Shown here: in pieces, positions 51,951-62,905 of the stretch
Layout of the letters: every line of letters begins with the position of its first letter
Position numbering within the stretch: the first letter of the stretch is position 1
Source: Phyto melanocephala
Lineage: Eukaryota; Arthropoda; Insecta; Diptera; Rhinophoridae
DNA: 64,000 nucleotides
Assembly: GCA_941918925.1 (NCBI GenBank)
Contig: OW799233.1
Coordinates: forward strand, 72,195,578-72,259,577
Reading direction: 5' to 3'
Program-made: the position numbers and the translations under genes
Notes under the pieces: generated by a model
Seen by the model: only the letters and a program-made list of their open reading frames with translations
Database searches by the model: none
Told to the model about the DNA's origin: nothing

Positions 51951-54150
51951 ATCAACAGTAAGTCACAATGTTCATGTTATGCACTGGAATGCTCAAGGCA
52001 TAACGACTGAGTCAGCAGCTTCACAGCTGGAAAAATTTTTATACGACAAGGAAGTTGATATTCTCCTTGTCAATGAGATTTTTTTGAAACCCCACCATAA
52101 ATTTAAACTTGGGGGCTACAAAATTTATAGAGAGGATAGACCAGAGGTGTACTTATCGCGATAAAATATAATGTTGAACACGAAATATTACCAACTATAA
52201 ATACGCGTGTGGCTGAAAATATTTCGGTACGAGTAATAATAAATATCAGTTTTAAAACTGATATGGATGCCTTAACTAATCGTTCAAATGACTTCTTTTT
52301 ATTCGGTGATTTAAACGCTCAACATACTCACTGGAATTGCTTTTCAAACAATATTGCTGGTAATGAGTATTATAGCCGTATATAATCGAGCCGATTGGTT
52401 ATCAATATAAAACTGGGTGGAGAATGAAATACTATTACAAGATATAAATCAAAATATTACAAACACAGGTAATCTAGATGTATCATTAAGTAAACTAATA
52501 TATATTGTAAAAGAAGCAACTAATAGAATACCAGTTGGTCATAGAAACCCCTGGCAACGGTAAATTTCAGAAATTAGCAAAATACTAATTGCTCAGAGAA
52601 ACAAATATAGACGTAAATTCCAAAGATGTAGGGATTTTAATTTTAAAATGCATTTATATTGTATCTTGAAACAGCTAAATATGCTTATTGACTTTCACCT
52701 GAATAAAGACAGGAATGAGTCTTGGTCGAAATTTATTTCAAATCTGCCTACCGGTTCCAAAAAGTTTTGGAAATTAACTAAAACTTTAAAAGGCAAGAAT
52801 CCTACATATTCTAAACTTCATGTAGATGAATCAATTCTGAATTCTGACGTCGAAAAGTCAAATGCAATAGCTGACGTATTTGCTAATTCACATACCATTA
52901 CTATTAACAATCCATCACCCATGGACTCGGTTGTATCAAGATACATTAATGATCTTAATCAAACTCTTACCGACAATACAAGTATTAAACTTACAAATTT
53001 GGCTGAAGTAAAATCATTTGTCCATTTGCTGAAGAATAATAAAGCTCCTGGCTTAGATGGGATTAACAGTATGATACTTAAAAATATGCCCGACTCCTTT
53101 TTTGAAATCTTAAGTAAATTATTTAACTTCTGCCTGAGAAATGGGCACTTCCCACACGTTTTTAAAATGACTAAGGTAATTCCAATCCACAAACCTGGAA
53201 AGGATCCTAAATTTTCCTCCAGCTATAGGCCAATAAGTATTCTAAGCCTATTGGATAAGGTGTTCGAGAAAATTATTCACTCCAGAATTTTAGATTTTTC
53301 AAATTGCAATAATATCATAAATAAAGAACAATTTGGTTTTCGAAAAGAGCACTCCACTGTACATCAACTTAAGAGAGTTGTTAACTTTCTTGAATGTAAT
53401 AAAAGTGATCGAAAAAGTACTGGAGTCGTTTTTCTTGATATCGAAAAAGCTTTTGACTAAATCTGGCATGATGAACTAGTGTATAAATTAAATACGTTAA
53501 ATTTTTCAATTTACCTTCAAAAACTTATCAAAAGCTTTTTAGATAAACGTACGTTTGTTGTATCTGTCAATAACAAATTTTCTAGTGAAAGGCAAATACC
53601 TGCGGGCTTGTCGCAAGGATCAGTATTATCCCCTACACTATACTCGAGAGACCATGATGCAGCTTTTTACGCGGATGACAGCGCCTTTATTTGTTGCGGT
53701 AAAGTCTCGAATGCGATAATTAGAAGAATGGAAAATAATCTTAAATTAATTCGTAAATACTATGACAAATGGAAAATAAAAGTCAATGACGATAAAACTC
53801 AAGCAATTATATTTCCATTCAACAAATCGCGAAAATGCTTTCCTACTAGATATTTATCGTCTAGGGGAACAATTATCCCATTGAAGGTCGAAATCAAATA
53901 TCTAGGAGTAATCCTTGACAGAAAACTTTTATTCAGACAGCATGTTAATTACATTTGCGAGAAGGCAATTAAGTGTAGTCGTGCCTTATACCCCTTAATT
54001 GGACGAAGATCTAATCTTAATATAAAGAACAAAGTTCTTATTTACAAAATGTGTATTCGACCGATTATGACCTATGGTTGTCAAATCTGGTCCCAAAAGG
54101 CTGCTAAAACGAATACAAAAAAATTGCAAATCATTCAAAATAAAAACTGA
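51940..54150 (+). pseudogene. ORF2 of the second Jockey element (EN-RT)
   Basis: 51940-52164: endonuclease start VMHWNAQGI with LLVNEIFLKP (the usual Thr is Ile). 52165-52640 is mostly unreadable apart from DLNAQHTHWNC. 52648-53460: RT with NNKAPGLDGIN, SSYRPISILSLLDK and FLDIEKAFD followed by an in-frame TAA. 53479-54150: LSQGSVLSPTLY joined to AAFYADDSAF (intervening residues deleted) and the thumb IKYLGVILDRKLLFRQHV. Inactive. Confidence 0.88.
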
Positions 54151-54992
54151 ATATAATACACAATCTACCTTTTAGATATCCAACTTATCTTCTACATAGA
54201 AACTTTAACTTCAAAATGTTCAATTCATTGACAAGGGAACTGACGCTGTCATTTAATGAAAAATGAAGAAGGTCAAATTTTGAAATAATAAGAAATTGGC
54301 TAACAACTACTGAGGGTCTTTTGTTTAAAAGACACATTTCAGTGATTGCTTTAAAATCTCTTATAACTTCTAAGTTGATGCGAGGTTTTTTATGAACAAC
54401 TTTTCCTTAAATCTGTGATATTAGTAGTTTCTTTATTTAATTAATCAGATGTTAATTGTTGTAATACTATATGTAAATTCTCATAACTCTGTTAATGGTA
54501 TTGATAAAATGAATAAGTTTTTAAGAAAAAAAAAACTTGTTTTTTTAATTTTTTTAGTTAATTTTATCTCAACTGAAATAGGAAAAAATTATTATTTTTG
54601 ATTGTCAACAACAGTGCAATACAATATAAAAATTCATTAAATGGACTGAAAAGCAAATATTTTTTTCACGAAATAGTTTGTTTATGTTTTTCTAACGGGA
54701 TTTTTGACATTTTAATTCAAGACCCAATCAGTCAACTGCAACGTAACGTAACAGCAGAAAATATTGCCATCTAGCTGCTATATTTTTAACAGGGTGACAA
54801 TTTTATCTCGTTGTGTTATATCCTTTACAGACTTACGTGTTAAGCACGTTTGAGGTAAATCATGTTAAGGCGTTGTTGATCAAAAAAAGAGGAAAACTAC
54901 CAAAAACTGAAAAACGCAGTGATATTAAAAAAAAACGCAGTTACGCAGTGACGCAGTGAAAAACTTTGATCGCAGTGAAAACGGCAACACTG

Positions 54993-55283
54993 CTTACAAT
55001 TGAAGAAGTTAAATTAACAACAATTGAAAGTTTAAAAGAAATAGAAGAAATAAAATATAATAACAAAATTATAATATGTAGCATACCACCAGTAGTTATT
55101 ATAACAATTATAATAATATTAATGCTAACACTACATGATAGATGTAAGAAGCCTAATGGAAGAATTCAGGTGAATCATTCGTCTATTGGGGGAGGAGTTA
55201 CGTATGTACTTCCACATACTCAACCCCCTCGCAAATACTATCGACATCGATTAAAACAACTACAACCATGGATATTGACCTGA
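54993..55283 (+). pseudogene. Env-like C terminus (transmembrane and tail)
   Basis: After the hAT-like element the frame reads TIEEVKLTTIESLKEIEEI, then a transmembrane segment (IPPVVIITIIIILMLTL) and a short basic cytoplasmic tail with SSIGGGVTYVLPHTQPP, ending TGA at 55281-55283. This architecture fits the C terminus of envelope proteins of insect errantivirus- or BEL-type elements. The protein is N-terminally truncated and interrupted. No adjoining LTR is recognised. The first residues of the longer open frame (from 54966) belong to the inserted element. Confidence 0.65.
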
Positions 55284-55289
55284 CTAATC

Positions 55290-56090
55290 AATATCAATGG
55301 TTTTACGATTGCCCAATATAATTTAATAAAAAAATCTGAATTCTGAAGTTGGCATATAAGTAAACACGAAAATCTTGTAAAGTTTAGTCTTAAGACAATG
55401 GTTAAAATAAAAAGTTAAAAGAACTTATAAAAATTTCCTAAGAAATCTACAATTTTAATTGAATATATAAAAAATAATATATTATTGATTTTTATTTTTA
55501 TGCAAGTGGGTATACAATATTTTTAGTTTTTCCATTTGCTGTAAAAATATACTAATTTTTAGGTGTTTCCACTCTGAATTATGCTACGTACAGCTGGCCA
55601 TGTGAAAAGCATGGATTTTCCACATTCAATACTGCAACACGTAGAGATTGTCCCTATGCTTTGTTGGTGGTAATAGCGAAGGCAAGGCGAACTAAAAACT
55701 GTAGTCGCTTGAAGTTGAATGGAAAATTGGTGGGAACCATTGGATTGCGTGGAAATAGCAGAAAATAATAACTTACTGTTAATGGGGTGGCACTGCCCAC
55801 TTTTCTCATCACGAAATTGTATAATCATGCTGACAAATTAAAATTTATTTTGTATTTGCTTACTTAATTTTTATGTATATGTAGACGGCCGTAGCCTCTC
55901 CCACCGATAAACACTCCCTGGATTGTGTACAACAACTTGCCAAAGTTTGAATCCGATCGGCTTTATGGTTTTGGAGTTAATAGCTAACACACACACAGAC
56001 AGACTTCACTTCTATATGTATATAAAACAATATTTATGATAAAACGATTTACTTAATTTATTTAAAGCAGAGCAAATCGGTATAATGTAG
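55290..56090. other. Non-coding DNA with a repeat-like block at 55860-56030
   Basis: 55300-55560 is AT-rich and featureless. 55560-55830 is GC-richer, with an 89-codon minus-strand frame that I do not trust. 55880-56030 contains GCTTTATGGTTTTGGAGTTA and ACACACACAGACAGACTTCA, a motif often seen near the ends of dispersed insect repeats. Not assigned. Confidence 0.4.
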
Positions 56091-56093
56091 CAT

Positions 56094-56170
56094 AAGCAAG
56101 TAAGAGCACTATATTCGGCTGTGCCGAATTTTTTATACCCACCACCAATTTGATGTACTTTTATAGCACA
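56094..56170. repeat. ATTCGGC-family element end (partial)
   Basis: AAGCAAGTAAGAGCACTATATTCGGCTGTGCCGAATTTTTTATACCCACC is the inverse of the 15091-15473 family end. It is joined at about 56200 to an ORF1 fragment. Confidence 0.7.
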
Positions 56171-56205
56171 AAATTTATTTTTCTATTAACTGTAAAAGCT
56201 GTAGA

Positions 56206-56570
56206 AATTGAGATCTGGTGATGACCAGAAACCCCCTGCGGCTAAGAGGGTTGGTCAGGCTTTAATCAACTCTCTTAATGATCACCGCAAAGAGATTATT
56301 AAGAGGACTGGCTCCAGAGAGGATCAACCCTCGATATCGAGAAAGCTGAGGGCATCGTCGAATAAGGACGGTATTCTAGCTGCTGTCTTCGATCGCACGG
56401 ATTCAGATGGTAAGATCAGTGTAGAGAGATGGCATTTGTTAGAGAGCAAACTTCTCGACGAAAGCTTCAGCGTGATGGATTGGCCAGACGAAGTAGTGTT
56501 TAGGGGGGTCGATTGGGCAAAGGGTGTCAAACCGTCAGTTGTGGTAACCAAAAGACCTTTGTGTTTTTAA
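56206..56570 (+). pseudogene. Retrotransposon ORF1 fragment (DUF4780-like)
   Basis: ORF 56208-56570: RVGQALINSLNDHRKEIIKR, then VFDRTDSDGKISVERWHLLE and VVFRGVDWAKGVKPSVVV. The pattern (hydrophobic strand, W-x2-LE, G-x2-W-x-x-G) is that of the DUF4780-type RNA-binding domain in ORF1 of R1/LOA-like non-LTR elements. No knuckles or RT follow. Confidence 0.6.
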
Positions 56571-56644
56571 AGGCCACAATTTGCAGGTGTGGCAACGCTT
56601 ACCCTGACGCCGGAACTTGCATCACAGACTATATAACTTTGACT

Positions 56645-56905
56645 TGCATCAGAGAACTGCAACAATACATAATACTTGCGAGCGCACTCGCTGTTTACTA
56701 AATCATTTTTAGTCTCGAATACTTTTAAGCACTCGCTTTTACTGATATGTTGGCTCGTTCTTCCTACAAAGCGAGCTTATGCATGAAAATATCACACAAT
56801 TGCTTTTTACTTGTACATGTCAATATCACAACCACTCAAAGCAAAGTTTCGTGTTTTTTCTATTTTCATATTCGGTAACTTCTTTGTATTAAACTTACAC
56901 GACTT
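56645..56905. repeat. Repeat S, copy 2
   Basis: Starts GCATCAGAGAACTGCAACAA. It is the reverse complement of 29340-29584 with about 90% similarity over the shared blocks. It continues to the next inverted-end element at 56919. Confidence 0.8.
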
Positions 56906-56918
56906 AAGTGTTACCTAC

Positions 56919-57506
56919 CGTTGCCACATGCAAGTGCAAGTGAAAAAAAACCAATACACTAACACTTTTTTACTAACACAACTACACTTTAGCAACCTGC
57001 GACTCAGCTTGCGAAGAAATTTTTAAGCAAGTAAAATTTTTACAGTTACGGCAAGTAAAGTGACAAGCCGAAAAACAGTGTTGTCTAATACTGAGTTTTT
57101 TGTTAACTCAATAATATATCATACAATTGTGGTAAATAATTCAGCTAATTTTTTTAATAAATATAAATATATGTATATGAAGAATATTAAGAAAATATAT
57201 AAATATTCATTTAAAATGTAAGTTTTAATATAAATATCAAAATTTAATAAAAAAAATTATATTAAAAAGTTACATGTCTAAAGGTAACGTTCAATAGTGG
57301 CTATTGACAACACTTAATTACCAATTGAAGCAGCGCCATTTGTTTTAAATTTGTTTGAAGTTTATTTGTTGACGACATTTTAAAAATGAACTTGCACTGT
57401 GCTGTGTAGCCACTCAAAAAATTTTTGTGTTTTTTTTGGCATTCTCCTGATTTTCGTTAGTAATACGTATACACTACTTGCAAGTAAATACTTGCCTGTG
57501 GCAACG
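56919..57506. mobile_element. Possible inverted-end element, ~588 bp
   Basis: CGTTGCCACATGCAAGT at the left and the inverse ACTTGCCTGTGGCAACG-like end (57490-57506). No clear target duplication. The interior is AT-rich and non-coding. Confidence 0.4.
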
Positions 57507-57594
57507 TAGGGTTACGACCAGCTCTTTTTATTTATTTTTTATTTATTTTTTATTTTTATTTCTTTTCGATGTCCCATACACAAGACTTTAAGTC
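57507..57594. repeat. T-rich low-complexity tract
   Basis: TTTATTTATTTTTTATTTAT-type repeats immediately left of Harbinger element 3. Confidence 0.7.
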
Positions 57595-57849
57595 TTACAC
57601 CCCAATTCTAAATATTCCCAGGGAATTGAATTCCCCGGGAATTCATTTTTCCCGCGAATAAAATTCCCCTATTCTAAACAGTCGGGGAAGGGAATAACAA
57701 GGGAGAGAGAATTTTACATTTTCGAAGTCAGCTGTTTGCTTTTGCTGTTTTGTTTTGACAAAATATTTGCTAATAATTTTTAGAAATATTAAGCGTAAAA
57801 AGTGAATACTCGTAAATAATAAAAAAGAAATTGTTAAAAGTGAATAAAA

Positions 57850-58950
57850 ATGTTTAGTGTAGCGTTGATAATAATAGCTGAAGCAAAAAACTCAGAAGCA
57901 TATCAATCTGACAAGAATAAGCAAAGGGTAGAAAGGAGCATGCTACGTAACGCCAGCAACCCACTTGAGTTGTCGCACATTTTGTAAGTAAATTTTACTT
58001 TTGGAGTAAATAAATCGGCGTTCAAATATCTGTTGGACGTGTTCAGCCCAAAGGTAAGTCGTTTGCAATTTCTCCAATCGTGAAATTAAGTGAGATTTTA
58101 CGCTTCTTTGCTGAAGGTTGGTACCAAACGGGTATAGGTAAAGATTGCGGTGTGTCTGTGGATCAGTGTAGTCTTAGCAAAGTTCTGGCAGAAGTTATTA
58201 ATATATTTGAGGAGCATTTACGCCCAATGTAGATAACTTTTTGTAAAACTGAAGTGCAAAAACGGCAAATTGCGTTAGCTTTTTATGTAAAGTATGGTAT
58301 TCCAAGCATTATAGGATGTGTTGACGGATCGCATGACCGCATTATTTCTCCTCCTAAGAACAAGCATCTTTACTACAACACGAAGGAATACTATAATTTG
58401 AATGTAATGCTGGTAAAGTATTTCTTTTGTTTTAAATTATCAATAATTAATTTTTAATAAAAAAATTACAGGTCTGTGATCATGAGCTGAGGATTCAGTA
58501 CGTTGATGCCTTACATCCTGGAGCGTGTCACGATTCCTTTATTTGGAATTCTGGCGAATTGCGTACTCACCTTGAGCAAGAATAACTTAGAGGTGGCAGC
58601 AATTATTGGCTTCTTGGTAAAGTTTTGAATGATAACAGACAATTCATAAATTAAAACTGCATTTTTTTTAGCAGACGCAGGATATTCGCTTGAACCGTGA
58701 CTTTTAACGTCTTATAGATATCCTGTGGACATCTATAAGACGTATGTTGAAATTAAATTTAATGAAATTCACTCCAAGTGTCGAAATGTGGTTGAACGCA
58801 CTAATGGTGTTTTAAAAATTGATGGAGGTGCATTCTTGGTGCTAGACAGCTTCACTACGCTCCAAAAAAAGCTGCTAAAATAACAAATTTTTGCTGTTCG
58901 TTGCATAACATAACAATACTACAGTACACGATGTAGAAAATTTAGATTGT
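57850..58950 (+). pseudogene. Harbinger element 3 transposase, disabled
   Basis: Exon 1 MFSVALIIIAEAKNSEA...NASNPLELSHIL ends at GTAAGT, the same exon end as element 2 (NSNPLELPSVL). Next come EILRFFAEGWYQTGIGKDCG and EVQKRQIALAFYVKYGIPSI with GCVDGSHDRIISPP (58254-58457), a GTAAAG donor, then VDALHPGACHDSFIWNSG with a stop, another intron, and DAGYSLEP (stop) then [13 protein letters not shown]. Several stops. The E-region is truncated by a frame change. Confidence 0.82.
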
Positions 58951-59330
58951 TAGAACGTTTAGGATAATGATGTGGTATCCTTAGACTCACCACAATATTA
59001 ATCCATTGCCTAAAATATTAGAAAATAATAATAATAGAAAAATATTAGAAAAAATATTGCGAATAATCTCTAATAAATTTCTGTAATAAAGCTATTTCTT
59101 ATTTATGTATATACATTTTTTAAATAAATATAACATTTTATTAAAAAAAATGTAAAAACTTCAAAAATTAAAAAAAAAGATAAATAAAAATTAAAATTAT
59201 TTTAAAACTAAAAAACAATTCATTATTCTGCTTCCTGTTTGTTGTTTTTATCCTAAAAGTAACAATAAATTACAATATTTATCACAATTTTTTAAAAAAA
59301 ATATTAAATACTTACATTTTTGTCACAACT
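58951..59330. other. Non-coding 3' part of Harbinger element 3
   Basis: A/T-rich. No Myb-like gene is readable on either strand. Confidence 0.5.
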
Positions 59331-59699
59331 CCCTTTGAATTTGTTGGCGGATTTTTTCCCAAAAATTGTTATTACATTCTCCCTTTAATTACCTTTCATA
59401 ATACCTACTTTTTTCCCAGGGAACAATTTCCCAATTTCGAAGTTCATTTAGAATAAGGGAAAAGGGAAAGGGAACAAATTTCCCCGGGAGAAGTTATTTA
59501 GAATAGGGGAACAGGGAATAGGGAAATAATTCCCAGGGAATTGTTATTTAGAATTGGGGTATTATATTGCAGTATGGAACTGAGCATATGCAAATAATGA
59601 CAAAATAGGTGTAATTTTTAACATAAATTGTAAGTAATTTTAAATAAAAAATTAAGAAAAGCAAAATATAGAAATTAACCAAATTTAATAACAAAGTGT

Positions 59700-59803
59700 T
59701 AATAAAATTTAATAAAATAAGATAAAATAAAATAAGACAAAACAATAATAAAATAAGATAAAATAAAATAAGACAAAACAATAATAAAATAAGATAAAAC
59801 AAT
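59700..59803. repeat. 36-bp tandem repeat at the 3' end of the minus-strand retrotransposon
   Basis: About 2.5 units of AATAAAATAAGATAAAATAA...AAGACAAAACAAT. Short tandem 3' tails instead of poly(A) are common in CR1/L2/RTE-like elements. They also create T-rich minus-strand frames that are not genes. Confidence 0.85.
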
Positions 59804-59817
59804 ATACAAGCAAAATT

Positions 59818-61809
59818 TTAACGTGAGAAATGACCAAAAATAAATTTTCTGAATTGTCGTGCGTTACTAATGGTTTGTGATCTATAGGGGATTCCGTTCC
59901 AGAGACTGATAGCATTAATAAAGAAATGGTATTTAGAAATCAGCGTTCGATGACTAAATGCTAGAATTCTTTTGCCTCTATCAAGTGTTGAAAAATTTAA
60001 ACGTTCATGGAGATGTTCAGGCTGATGAGTATATATAATTTTATGCATAAACAGTAAACAACGCACTCTTAAATAATCATCAAAACTAATACCGTAAAGC
60101 AAGGTTACGTAGGGGGAGATATGGTCATATCTTTTTAGACCATATACGTACCGAATTATGTTATTAAATGCCACATTAAGTTTTCTTTTACTTTCACTAT
60201 CGCAACTGGCAAATAGTTCACAACCATACAATAAGATAGGTATTAAATAAGTTTTGGCAAGAAGTATTCTAATTTTAGTTGGAGTACAATATTGAGTTTG
60301 CCATAGATTTCTTAGCATTGAGAACATTCTACCACATGCAACGTTAACGTGATTAGACCAAGTAAGGTTGTTATTAAAATATATACCAAGATTTTTGGCA
60401 GAGCTTACAATATCTATGGACTGGTTATTTAAAGTTAAAATGGGGTTGCAGTCAAGTTTAAAAAGCCTCTTTTTAATAATCAAACACTTCGATTTAGAAG
60501 GATTAATTGCCAGCCCATTAGCGGTGGCCCACTCGTTAACAAGACCTAACTCCTGATTTAAAGTCCTCACACATTCATCAACCGCGGTGTTGCTGCAACT
60601 GATATAAAGCTGTACATCATCTTCATACAGCCTTACCCTGCAGTGTTCGAGTTTGCCCTGCAGATCATTCACGTATAACGAAAACAGTAGAGGGCCTAAG
60701 ATCGAACCTTGTGGAACACCTCGACTTAATGGCAATGATCCTGAAACTGAAGTAGAAGTTTCTACGTATTGATATCTATCAATTAGATATGAATGTATGA
60801 GATCTGTGGCACTTGATGCAAATCTAAACATATGTTTAAGTTTAAGACACAAAATATTGTAGTCAACCGTATCAAACGCTCTAGAATGATCCAAGAGAAC
60901 TAAAAAGGTAACATTACCGTTGTCTATCTGTTGTCTTATATCCTCAGCAACATCTACGAGGGCAGTTATACAGCTGTGATTTTTACGAAAACCAGATTGA
61001 CGATCAGTGAGCATATTGTTAGTTTCAAGATACTGTGAAACTTGGTTATGAATTAATCTTTCAAAGACTTTAGATAAGAATGGCAAGATTGCTATCGGTC
61101 TGTAATCAGAACTAGATTTTGGAATGGGAATAATCTTAGCAAGTTTCCAAATCTTAGGATATCGTTTGGTAGTAAAAATTTTATTGAAAACGAATGTTAT
61201 GAAAGGAAGAAGTTTTGGAATAAGAATTTTTAAAAACCTAGGATCTAACCCATCCACACCAACTGCATTCGATTTTATCGATAGTAGGCTGGATAATACG
61301 TCACATTGACTTACGTTTACAAAATTGAAATTATTGTTTAAAATATCATTAGAAAAATTATAGTAATTCGAATTCGGTTGAACATTTGGAATATTTAAAA
61401 ATTGGTTATTTAGGATGTTTGCATCGACAGAACAATGTTCTTGGCAACGAGAATTGCCAATGCCAATTTCACGAATTGTTTGCCAAGTTTTCTTCGAACC
61501 AATGGCAGCAGAGAACTTTGAAGCATAGTAGTTAGATTTGGCTTTTCTAATTAATCTGTTAGTTATCCTACGTGATACACAATATTCATCATACGATTCT
61601 GTGATTCTGAAACGCTTCCATCGAGCATATAGAAGGTCTCTGTTATAAATCGCCTGTTCTATATCGTGAGCAAACCAGGGCTTATTATGTCTATTTAAAA
61701 TCTTCGACTTTAAGGGAACCACAAGATCGTATAAGTAGTTAAGGTTGTTCTGCAGAAAAAAAGAGCTGATCATCAACAGAAATGAAATTATATAACACAC
61801 TCCAATCAA
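59818..61809 (-). pseudogene. Non-LTR retrotransposon ORF2, RT part (663 codons, CR1/L2/Kiri-like)
   Basis: Long open frame. The linker between domains includes PWFAHDIEQAIYNRDLLYAR. RT motifs: SNAVGVDGLDPRFLKILIP, SSSDYRPIAILPFLSKVFER, QSGFRKNHSC, FLVLLDHSRAFDTVDYNIL and RGVPQGSILGPLLF. The catalytic box is RLYEDDVQLY, where the family has YADD, so Ala is Glu between Tyr and the Asp pair. The C terminus carries the conserved SLWNGIPYRSQTISNARQFR. The frame is otherwise intact to its TAA. It overlaps the endonuclease frame by about 70 bases, so one frameshift separates them. Strand and tandem tail suggest insertion in minus orientation. Confidence 0.88.
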
Positions 61810-62626
61810 TACTAAAATATTCTTCCTCTAACCTAGCGTAGTCGATGTTTTTAAAGTCCCGATAACTAACAAATTGTTGATTCACATTCAATTGAAAATT
61901 AAACGTCATGAAAATTAGGTCATGACGTGAAAAGCAAGATGCAGACAATTGGTCATAGAGCAATACTTTCGAAGTATCACTGACAAAGAAAAGGTCAAGA
62001 AGTGTGTTGTTAGTACTTGTAAAATGTGTAGGAATATTTGTGTTTGGGGAATTAAGACCAAGTGTGAGCATGTTGTCTGTAAGATCAGAGTTTACTAAAA
62101 TGTTTGAATTAAAGTCGCCTGTAATAATAACATCCTCGTATGTAACAGTGTATGTTCCCAGAGTGTTCATAAATCTCTCCATACAAATACGATTATTGGG
62201 TCTATAAACACAACCCAATAATAGTTTCCTTCCCTCACAATTTACTTCCAGAAATAAATATTCCACAGATCTATCGACACCAGTAACCAAGACATTATCT
62301 GTAGACTTACTGAGAACTTTGACTGCAATTCCCTTTTTCGCATAAATTGCCACACCACCATACCCATTTCTATCAACCCTCCTGATATTGTATCCTTTCA
62401 AAGATACTGATAAATCAGTGAAATCAGGTTTAAACCATGTTTCAGATACACATATCAAATCTACACCGGAATTCTCAAAAATAAATCTAAATTCCTCAAT
62501 CTTAGGCCTCAAGCTTTGGGCATTTATGTGACAGATTTTAATACCTCTCCTTTGATTAACCAAGACTTTTATCATCGTCCCAATCCCGTCTCTGGAGTTA
62601 ACCCTATTATTAATTAAATTGACCAT
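61739..62626 (-). pseudogene. Endonuclease part of the same ORF2 (295 codons)
   Basis: APE-type endonuclease: ICHINAQSLRPKIEEF, LICVSETWFKPDF, YGGVAIYAKKGI, LLLGCVYRPNN, VIITGDFNSN, TLLDLFFVSD and SRHDLIFMTF. All key residues (N, E, D-N, H) are visible. The frame ends just past the start of the RT frame, so the two domains are read in different frames. The ATG at 62626 is plausible. No separate ORF1 is found upstream; the 62627-62900 region is AT-rich. Confidence 0.85.
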
Positions 62627-62875
62627 TAAAGTTTAATGAAGGATACGAAAAAGTAACGCACGAGTAGTATATTATATTCTCACGTCTAGTTAACTTATTA
62701 CGATTATTAGTAAAACCAACAACGAATAAAAAATTATATATAGCTAAAATAATTGACAATTTATAAATGCTATAAAAGTTAAAAAATAAGCAAAAAAGTT
62801 TAAATAAATACGAAAAAGGACAAAGCGATGACGTAATTTTTATATTATGATTCCTTTTAATCAGCAACATCACGG

Positions 62876-62905
62876 TAACAACAACATTCACGGCATATTC
62901 ATTTA
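62876..62905. repeat. Repeat R, copy 2, left part
   Basis: GTAACAACAACATTCACG matches the reverse of 28622-28645. It is cut at TTA by the next element and resumes at 63825. Confidence 0.7.

Larger units (their letters stand above)
50693..54535 (+). mobile_element. Second Jockey-clade element, decayed, 3843 bp
   Basis: Starts CATCTGGCATCTCTGCCTC and ends in AAGAAAAAAAAAA. It is flanked by CTTGTTTTTTAATTT (50678-50692) and the same with one extra T (54536-54551). It inserted in the hAT-like element. Its ORFs are heavily broken, unlike the 31.5-36 kb copy. Confidence 0.9.
50533..54992. mobile_element. hAT-like element (8-bp TSD) carrying a nested Jockey element
   Basis: Ends CAGTGTTGCCGCC / ACGGCAACACTG with perfect 8-bp duplications CTTACAAT (50525-50532, 54993-55000). 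Subterminal CGCAGT motifs (ACGCAGTGACG on the left, many CGCAGTGA on the right) recur like transposase-binding repeats. Without the Jockey insert it is only about 600 bp and non-coding, so it is non-autonomous. Confidence 0.85.
57598..59561 (+). mobile_element. Harbinger element 3, 1964 bp
   Basis: Ends CACCCCAATTCTAAATA / ATTTAGAATTGGGGTA, TTA duplications at 57595-57597 and 59562-59564. Both ends carry several subterminal copies of TTCCC(C)GGGAA and TATTCTAAA motifs in both orientations. It has a transposase relic and no Myb gene. Confidence 0.88.

Noticed and set aside
55559..55828. 89-codon minus-strand frame
   Set aside because: No known motif, irregular composition, repeat-like surroundings.
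59548..59915. Leu/Phe/Tyr-rich minus-strand frames
   Set aside because: They arise from the 36-bp tandem tail of the retrotransposon.
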